A stretch of 10,446 nucleotides of DNA from an uncultured Collinsella sp. Lineage in GTDB: Bacteria; Actinomycetota; Coriobacteriia; Coriobacteriales; Coriobacteriaceae. The notes under the pieces were generated by a model. It did no database searches. It saw only the letters and a program-made list of their open reading frames with translations, and was not told the DNA's origin. Position numbers and translations under genes: made by a program. How positions within the stretch are numbered: the stretch's first letter is position 1; each line of letters opens with the position of its first letter. The DNA lies in NCBI GenBank assembly GCA_902490095.1, contig CABUCQ010000068.1, forward strand, positions 1 to 10,446, given 5' to 3'. Shown one piece after another: positions 6,366-10,446 of the stretch.

Positions 6366-6434
6366 TCATATGCGGCTCCGAGCCATATACAGGGCGCGCG
6401 CGGCAACGCGGCGAATGTATGTCGTCTGCGGCAT
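6366..6434 (-). CDS. Short leader ORF (22 codons) upstream of the reductase operon
   Basis: A 22-residue basic peptide beginning MPQTTYIRRV and ending MARSRI. Its ATG has a near-ideal ribosome-binding site (AAAGGAGGG, 7 nt spacing), stronger than that of the real gene downstream. No homologue is recognised. The last codons form the 5' arm of a perfect 8-bp stem CGGAGCCG/CGGCTCCG (6380-6373 with 6352-6345), with the stop codon in the loop, so a ribosome ending here would open the hairpin. It could be a regulatory leader peptide, a genuine small protein or the remnant of a lost gene. There is no run of repeated codons that would point to amino-acid attenuation, apart from five arginines. Confidence 0.45.
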   Translation of the reverse strand: MPQTTYIRRVAARALYMARSRI

Positions 6435-6542
6435 GTGCGCACCCTCCTTTACAATTTGAGGTCAACTATATCAGCGGTCATCGTCCAGACGAACACCGTT
6501 GACATTCGTACGACAGCGTCGTGTGCCGTCGTTTAATAAATT

Positions 6543-6570
6543 ATTATCTTGATTGATAAGAGTTTGTCAT
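6543..6570 (-). promoter_or_regulatory. Promoter of the reductase-selenium operon
   Basis: On the minus strand ATGACA (-35, 6570-6565) and GATAAT (-10, 6548-6543) are separated by 16 nt, each matching five of six consensus bases. The site lies in an AT-rich island directly after the modC terminator. An inverted repeat TTATC-N6-GATAA (6544-6559) overlaps the -10 box and could be an operator. Transcription would start near 6536. Confidence 0.6.
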
Positions 6571-6589
6571 CCTTCATTCGGCGAACGGC

Positions 6590-6624
6590 AAGACAAAGCC
6601 GCCGAGGCTTATATCCCCGACGGC
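6590..6624 (-). terminator. Rho-independent terminator after modC
   Basis: GCCGTCGGGG and CCTCGGCGGC (6624-6615 with 6607-6598) form a 10-bp stem with two G-U pairs and a 7-nt loop, followed by TTTGTCTT. It begins 11 nt after the modC stop and separates the molybdate operon from the promoter at 6543-6570. Confidence 0.8.
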
Positions 6625-6635
6625 ATTACCCGGCG

Positions 6636-7706
6636 CTATCGACAAACCAAATGGATCCTGCTGGCATCAAAATGCATGCGAACCGTCTCGCCTGCTTGCG
6701 GCAGCTCGTCGACAGGCACGCCCACCTTGTTGACCTTCCACTGCAGACGCGTGGGCGCATCAGCACGCGGCACGTCCAGCAGCACCAGCCGCTCAAAGCG
6801 CGAATCGCTCACACGTGCCACGTGCAAATCGTAGCTGTTACGGCCCCGCTCCGCACGATTGTCAACATGGAAGTAGCTTGCGCGAATGCCCAGGTACGCC
6901 ACAGTATCGGGAACCTCGCGACCCACGTTAAAGGTCATGCCCCAGTCGAGGGCCTCAACTTCTTCGTCGCCGATCTTGCGCGCCCGGCTTGTGTTCTTGC
7001 AGCCCGTCAGGCGCAGCGCCGCCAGCGTCTGCGGACGGCGGACCACGTCCTCGACGGAGCCGATCTCCTCAACATGCCCGTCGTGCATCACGCAGATGCG
7101 TTGGCACAGGCGGCACGCTTCATCGATGTCGTGGCTCACGTAGAGCACAGTACGGTTACAGACGTCGAACAGGTCGAGCATGCTTTGCTCAAGCGCGCTC
7201 TTGAAATACGCATCGAGCGCGCTCATGGGCTCATCGAACATAAAAATGCCCGGATGTGCCGCCACCATGCGCGCGAGCGCCACGCGTTGCTGTTGACCGC
7301 CCGAGAGTCGCGCGGGATAGCGGTCGGCAAAATCGGCTAGGCCAAAGATGCCCAGGTAGCGCTCGGCAAGTTTTTTACGCGCCGCGGCGTCGCCCGCGTC
7401 CTTTACGCCGGCACATACGTTATCGGCCACCGTCATGTTGGGAAACAGCTGATAGTTTTGGAACAGCAGGGCGCATTTTCGCTCCTGGGGCGACAGATTG
7501 ATGCCCGCCGCCGAGTCAAAAAAGGTCACGCCGTTGACGACGATCTTGCCCTCGTCGGGCGTCTCCACGCCGGCGATGCAGCGCAGCGTACAGCTCTTGC
7601 CGCAACCCGAGGCACCGAGCAGCGCCACACGATCCTCGCCGGCCTCAAGCTGCATGTCGAGCATAAACCCGGGATAGCGCTTTTTGATATCCAGAACGAG
7701 CGACAT
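6636..7706 (-). CDS. modC: Molybdate ABC transporter ATP-binding protein ModC
   Basis: The cytoplasmic ATPase that drives molybdate (or tungstate) import through ModB. It has 356 residues, the usual length. The nucleotide-binding domain shows Walker A GASGCGKS (31-38), the Q-loop in LLFQNYQLFP (Gln83), the signature LSGGQQQRVALAR (134-146), Walker B GIFMFDEP (153-160) with the D-loop SALD, and the switch histidine in YVSHD (His192). The segment LTGCKNTSRAR, at about 234-244, is typical of ModC and leads into a C-terminal regulatory region of about 110 residues, of the Mop/TOBE kind by position, which can bind oxyanion in some homologues. The ATG lies 3 nt after the modB stop, with its GGAGG inside the end of modB, so the two are probably translationally coupled. 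It is the last gene of the operon. Confidence 0.94.
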   Translation of the reverse strand: MSLVLDIKKRYPGFMLDMQLEAGEDRVALLGASGCGKSCTLRCIAGVETPDEGKIVVNGVTFFDSAAGINLSPQERKCALLFQNYQLFPNMTVADNVCAGVKDAGDAAARKKLAERYLGIFGLADFADRYPARLSGGQQQRVALARMVAAHPGIFMFDEPMSALDAYFKSALEQSMLDLFDVCNRTVLYVSHDIDEACRLCQRICVMHDGHVEEIGSVEDVVRRPQTLAALRLTGCKNTSRARKIGDEEVEALDWGMTFNVGREVPDTVAYLGIRASYFHVDNRAERGRNSYDLHVARVSDSRFERLVLLDVPRADAPTRLQWKVNKVGVPVDELPQAGETVRMHFDASRIHLVCR

Positions 7707-7709
7707 GGC

Positions 7710-9152
7710 CTATCGACCTCCCTGCAAAGCGGCATCATCGCGCATGAGCTCGGCCAGCGCCTCGCGATCGATACGCAAGGCATCGCCGCCCGCCGGGTCG
7801 AGCGAATCGCCCTGTCCGGCAAGATCTTTGATCCGCTTGCGCTCCGCACGGGAAAGGCCCCGCTTGCGATACTTTTGCGAATGCGCCGTGTACATGTTGA
7901 TGAATAGGATGACCAGGAAACTGAACGCAATCACAACGGCGACCCAAAAGAGGGCCACCGAGGTGTTGCCGCCCATCCACTCAAAGTAAATCGCAATGGG
8001 GATGGTCTGCGTAATGCCGGCGTAGTTGCCCGCAAAGAACAGCGTGCAGCCAAACTCTCCCATCGCGCGGGCAAAGGCGAGGACCGTACCAGCGGCAATA
8101 GAAGGCCACCCAAGCGGCATCATAAGCTTGGCAAAGATGCGACGCTCGGACCATCCCAGGGTTCGCGCGGCGTCAAGCATCTGCGTGTCGAGGCTCTCAA
8201 AGGCGCCGAGCGCCGTACGGTAGACCAGGGGGAACGATACCACCACGGCAGAGATCACCGCCGCAGGCCACGTAAAGACGATTGAGACACCGTGCGCGAT
8301 CAGCCACTGGCCCACCCCGGTCGATCGACCAAACAGCATGAGGAGCAGAAAGCCGCAGACCGTGGGCGGCAACACCATAGGAATCGTAAAAACCGAATCG
8401 AGCAGGCCCTTCACGCGGCTCGTGGTACCCATGGTCTTCCACGCGGCAAACAGGCCCAGCGCAAACGCGATCACCAGGGCAAGGCCGCTCGTTTTTATGG
8501 ACACCCAAAACGGGCGATAGTCGATGCCGCCCAATAAGGAGGCCAGAGAGGCCAAGGGGCCCTGCTCATCCCGCAACACGACAGACGATGCCTCTACCAT
8601 TTGAGCGCTATCAAGCCAACGCGCACCGCCCTTGGCATCACCCGAGGCTGATGCAATCACCACATAGCGGTCCCCATCCGCACCGCGCTCGTCAAAGCCA
8701 TAGGTATACCCGCCGGCATCAAACGTTGTTTCCGCCGTGACATACCAAGGAAGATCCACGTCCCCCAGCTGTGCACCTCCCATGCAGTTTGTGCTATCGA
8801 GCTTACAGACGAGGGCCTTGAGACCCAATACGCACTCGTTGTCCTGCGGATCCAATCCATACTTCTCGACCGCCTTGGGCGATATCCACACCACAACGCG
8901 ATCGGCAGCAGGCGCCACTACAAGGTCCACGTCCTCGTCAACGGGAAACCGGTAGCCCTCAGGCTGGCCCTCCATGGCACGAGCGGTCCCCTTGGCCAGC
9001 CGCTCAAAACCCTCGATCCCATAGGAAAGCCCATGGGCGGTCGCAGCAACCTGAGCTCCATCCTCAGCGTCTCCAGCAAACGCAAATCCCGGCACCCAGC
9101 AAAGCGTGAAGGTTAAAGCACAGGCGACAAGGATGCGGAATCTATTAAGCAC
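7710..9152 (-). CDS. modB: Molybdate ABC transporter permease ModB with an N-terminal extracytoplasmic domain
   Basis: Membrane channel of the molybdate importer, 480 residues, about twice the usual 220-270. Residues 1-26 look like a signal peptide (LNRFRILVACALTF..., cleavage likely after AFA). Residues 27 to about 213 form a soluble extracytoplasmic domain that I do not recognise, with three cysteines at 107, 116 and 123. The permease follows: a first membrane helix at about 214-238, the PMVLPPTVCGFLLL segment typical of ModB, and the EAA loop AARTLGWSERRIFAKLMMPL (328-347), which docks on ModC. A charged cytoplasmic tail of about 55 residues ends the protein. I chose GTG at 9152 because GGAG lies 6 nt upstream and a signal peptide follows directly; a GTG at 9221 overlapping modA's stop is also open. 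One continuous frame, so a true fusion rather than an assembly of two genes. Confidence 0.88.
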   Translation of the reverse strand: MLNRFRILVACALTFTLCWVPGFAFAGDAEDGAQVAATAHGLSYGIEGFERLAKGTARAMEGQPEGYRFPVDEDVDLVVAPAADRVVVWISPKAVEKYGLDPQDNECVLGLKALVCKLDSTNCMGGAQLGDVDLPWYVTAETTFDAGGYTYGFDERGADGDRYVVIASASGDAKGGARWLDSAQMVEASSVVLRDEQGPLASLASLLGGIDYRPFWVSIKTSGLALVIAFALGLFAAWKTMGTTSRVKGLLDSVFTIPMVLPPTVCGFLLLMLFGRSTGVGQWLIAHGVSIVFTWPAAVISAVVVSFPLVYRTALGAFESLDTQMLDAARTLGWSERRIFAKLMMPLGWPSIAAGTVLAFARAMGEFGCTLFFAGNYAGITQTIPIAIYFEWMGGNTSVALFWVAVVIAFSFLVILFINMYTAHSQKYRKRGLSRAERKRIKDLAGQGDSLDPAGGDALRIDREALAELMRDDAALQGGR

Positions 9153-9220
9153 GAAAAGCTCCAAGCGAATACAAGGACGGAGTGAAACACAAAACGATGG
9201 AATTATCGCGCCAAGCCGCA

Positions 9221-10096
9221 CTACGCGGAAAGCTCAAAGCCGTACTTAGCCCAAATCTTCTGAGCCTTCTTGTTGGTCAGGCAAAAGTCGATAAACGCCT
9301 TGGCCTCGTCGGCGTGCTCGGAGCTCTCGGCAACGGCACCCGGGTACACGATGGGCTTGTGCGAATCCTCGGGGCACACGAAGGCCTCCTCGATGCCGTC
9401 GTAGCGGAAGATATCGGAGCTGTAGACAAAACCGGCCACGCAGTCGCCTGTGGACACATAGGCGGCGGCGGTACCAACTTTGTCGGCCAGCGCGACCTTG
9501 TCGGCGATCTCGGGAGCATACTCGCCATCGTCGCCCTCGGTGCCGGTGTAGAGGCCCACGGAGGCCAGGGCCTGGTTGGCGTACTTGCCGGCGGGAACGG
9601 TCTTGGCGTCGCCGATGGCGATCTTGCCGTCCAGATTCGCGACGTCGGCGATGGCCTCGACCTTGGTGTCGGAGCCCTCGGCGCGAATGATCACGAGGTC
9701 GTTGACGAACATATCCTCACGGGTGTCGGCGTCGACGAGCTCGGCGGCTTCGGCGTCGTCCATGGTGCCCTTGGAGGCCGTGATGAGCACATCGACGGCG
9801 GCACCGGCGCGCATCTGCTCGACAAGGTCGCCAGACGCCTTAAACTGCGTGTCGGCAAACGTGGTGCCGGTCTGCTCGGCGTAGAGCTCCTGAACCTCGG
9901 GCAGAGCTTTCTCGAGCGAGTTGGCGGCAAAGACCTGCAGCTCGACAGCCTTCTTCTTAGAGGAAGACTTGGCGGAGCCGACATCGGAGCCAGCGGGCTC
10001 GGACGTCTTGTTGCCCGAGCAGCCGGCAAGGCCAAGGCCGGCGGCAGCGGCAGCAGAAAGCGAGACAAAACCGCGGCGTGAAACCATATCGAACAT
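9221..10096 (-). CDS. modA: Molybdate-binding lipoprotein ModA
   Basis: Substrate-binding protein that captures molybdate or tungstate outside the membrane and delivers it to ModB. It has 291 residues. The N-terminus has a twin arginine (SRRGF, 6-10), a hydrophobic stretch and a lipobox LAGC with Cys26, so it is a lipoprotein, perhaps exported by Tat. The mature part begins with a Ser/Ala/Lys-rich linker and then shows ModA landmarks: LQVFAANSLEKALPEV, VDVLITASKGTMDDAE, KIAIGDAKTVPAGKYANQAL, YVSTGDCVAGFVYSSDI and a C-terminal DEAKAFIDF segment. The ATG at 10096 is chosen because GAAAGGG lies 6 nt upstream; a TTG two codons earlier and an ATG three codons later fit less well. It is first in modABC, 68 nt ahead of modB, and has its own promoter. 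Confidence 0.94.
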   Translation of the reverse strand: MFDMVSRRGFVSLSAAAAAGLGLAGCSGNKTSEPAGSDVGSAKSSSKKKAVELQVFAANSLEKALPEVQELYAEQTGTTFADTQFKASGDLVEQMRAGAAVDVLITASKGTMDDAEAAELVDADTREDMFVNDLVIIRAEGSDTKVEAIADVANLDGKIAIGDAKTVPAGKYANQALASVGLYTGTEGDDGEYAPEIADKVALADKVGTAAAYVSTGDCVAGFVYSSDIFRYDGIEEAFVCPEDSHKPIVYPGAVAESSEHADEAKAFIDFCLTNKKAQKIWAKYGFELSA

Positions 10097-10127
10097 ATTC
10101 AACCCTTTCGAACGCTATGCCCGGGCA

Positions 10128-10219
10128 CCCCGCCGCAGGCTTTATTCTGTTACTAGATTATACTTACGCGCGAATAATGATAGTGAGAAATTATTCTCGC
10201 CAGGTCGCCCCGCCGCAGG
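10128..10219. repeat. Direct repeat of 12 bp flanking the modA promoter
   Basis: CCCCGCCGCAGG occurs at 10128-10139 and again at 10208-10219, on either side of the promoter and inverted repeat. The 10-base core is found once more in inverse orientation at 2670-2679, in the gap between the activase and selD. In GC-rich DNA this may be chance; no function is assigned. Confidence 0.35.
10157..10196 (-). promoter_or_regulatory. modA promoter with overlapping inverted-repeat operator candidate
   Basis: A perfect -10 box TATAAT (10162-10157) lies about 60 nt ahead of the modA start. No good -35 is seen (CACTAT at 17 nt spacing). Instead a perfect inverted repeat GAATAAT-N11-ATTATTC (10196-10190 and 10178-10172), extended by GCG/CGC beyond one mismatch, covers the -35 and spacer. 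The arm and spacer lengths resemble the E. coli ModE operator, but the sequence does not match it. A molybdate-responsive regulator is a guess. Confidence 0.6.
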
Positions 10220-10227
10220 TAAACCGC

Positions 10228-10446
10228 TTAGTTGGTATGTCCGCCGCCCGCTGTCATCTGAGCCGCATGCTCCAGCTGGTCTGCTATGGCCTCCCAGCTT
10301 TCGCGGGCGGCCTTCGTAGAACCGGGAAAGTTTACGACAAGCGTATGCCCGCGCTGCATGCACACGGCGCGCGAGAGCATGGCGCGGCGCGTCTTGGTCA
10401 TGGAGTATGCACGGATTGCCTCGGCAATACCCGGCACATCGCGGTC
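10228..10446 (-). CDS. mog: Molybdopterin adenylyltransferase (MogA/MoaB family), C-terminal part, cut by window edge
   Basis: The last 72 residues of a MogA/MoaB-type enzyme, which adenylates molybdopterin before molybdate insertion in cofactor synthesis. The fragment begins within DRDVPGIAEAIRAYS and contains TRRAMLSRAV, the strand RGHTLVVNFPGS and the following TKAARESWEAIADQL helix, which are the conserved end of the family (E. coli Mog has RAMLSR- and PGSP-type motifs at the matching place). The protein ends GGGHTN. The start and N-terminal domain lie beyond the right edge. MoaB is an alternative within the same fold; the RAMLSR segment favours the MogA side. It precedes modA by 132 nt that hold modA's own promoter, so cofactor synthesis and molybdate uptake are neighbours but need not share one transcript. 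Confidence 0.85.
   Translation of the reverse strand, partial: DRDVPGIAEAIRAYSMTKTRRAMLSRAVCMQRGHTLVVNFPGSTKAARESWEAIADQLEHAAQMTAGGGHTN

Larger units (their letters stand above)
6207..6536 (-). promoter_or_regulatory. Long structured 5' leader of the reductase-selenium operon
   Basis: About 330 nt between the predicted transcription start and the first long gene. In transcription order it holds a small hairpin ACGAC-GCT-GTCGT (6510-6522), a nested hairpin bounded by GTCAAC/GTTGAC (6461-6503), a 22-codon ORF (6366-6434), a hairpin over that ORF's stop (6345-6380), a hairpin GCACGGC/GCCGTGC with an inner GGG/CCC (6252-6281), and a pair of segments that can mask the ribosome-binding site (6298-6305 with 6210-6217). 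A second possible promoter with an extended -10 TGATATAGT (6465-6470) lies inside and would shorten the leader to about 250 nt. No known riboswitch class is recognised. Candidate cis-regulatory RNA by inference. Confidence 0.5.

Noticed and set aside
6321..6434. Reading the TGA of the leader ORF as selenocysteine, giving a 37-residue product
   Set aside because: The hairpin encloses the TGA instead of following it, so it does not fit a SECIS, and the extension has no recognisable features.
6499..6504. TTGACA on the plus strand as a -35 box
   Set aside because: No -10 box at a workable spacing and no plus-strand gene downstream; it is part of the inverted repeat 6461-6503.
4818..6536. Long plus-strand open frame (over 570 codons) opposite the first reductase gene
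   Set aside because: It mirrors the codon-biased real gene on the other strand, shows no recognisable motifs, lacks a convincing ribosome-binding site and runs through the operon leader.
9182..10081. Plus-strand open frame of about 300 codons opposite modA
   Set aside because: Low-complexity Gly/Leu/Val product produced by reading modA backwards; no start signal.
1..10446. CRISPR array, tRNA or rRNA genes, transposase
   Set aside because: No regularly spaced repeats, cloverleaf-like segments, rRNA motifs or recombinase motifs were seen on either strand.

Overview
The window comes from an anaerobic, GC-rich (roughly 60% by eye), selenocysteine-decoding bacterium. Codon use and the gene set fit a coriobacterium such as Collinsella or a relative; that assignment is my inference, not a database result. 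Every gene I can support lies on the minus strand, so in transcription order the window reads from right to left. Two functional blocks are visible, separated by a terminator and a fresh promoter.

Molybdenum block (about 10446 down to 6590): the C-terminal end of a MogA/MoaB-type molybdopterin adenylyltransferase enters from the right edge. It is followed by a perfect -10 box with an inverted repeat over the -35 region, then modA (molybdate-binding lipoprotein), modB (permease) and modC (ATPase). modB is unusual: a signal peptide and about 190 extracytoplasmic residues precede the ordinary permease. A 10-bp-stem hairpin with a T-rich tail closes the block.

Selenium/reductase block (about 6570 down to the left edge): a good promoter leads into a leader of about 330 nt. 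The leader holds a 22-codon ORF with a strong ribosome-binding site, several hairpins and an upstream segment that can mask the ribosome-binding site of the first gene. Then come two 2-hydroxyacyl-CoA-dehydratase-family proteins with matching sets of six cysteines (the pattern of double-cubane cluster reductases), the ATP-dependent activase that would feed them electrons, selD, yedF, a DUF3343 Se/S-carrier-like protein and a cysteine desulfurase/selenocysteine-lyase-like enzyme cut by the left edge. selD is itself a selenoprotein gene: an in-frame TGA sits exactly at the catalytic position 17 and a 7-bp hairpin with a GUC loop lies 26 nt downstream of it.

How the parts may work together: the desulfurase-like enzyme, DUF3343 protein and YedF are plausible sulfur/selenium mobilisers and carriers, SelD makes selenophosphate, and ModABC plus Mog supply molybdopterin cofactor. 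Together they suggest service to selenium- and molybdenum-dependent anaerobic enzymes. The activase and double-cubane-type pair would supply a very low-potential, ATP-driven reduction whose substrate is unknown; their collinearity with the selenium genes is the most interesting open question here.

Two copies of a roughly 95-nt (with flanking pairs 102-109 nt) imperfect palindrome follow the two dehydratase-family genes. They are about 84% alike and keep their pairing through compensatory changes. No tRNA, rRNA, CRISPR array, transposase or plus-strand gene was found.
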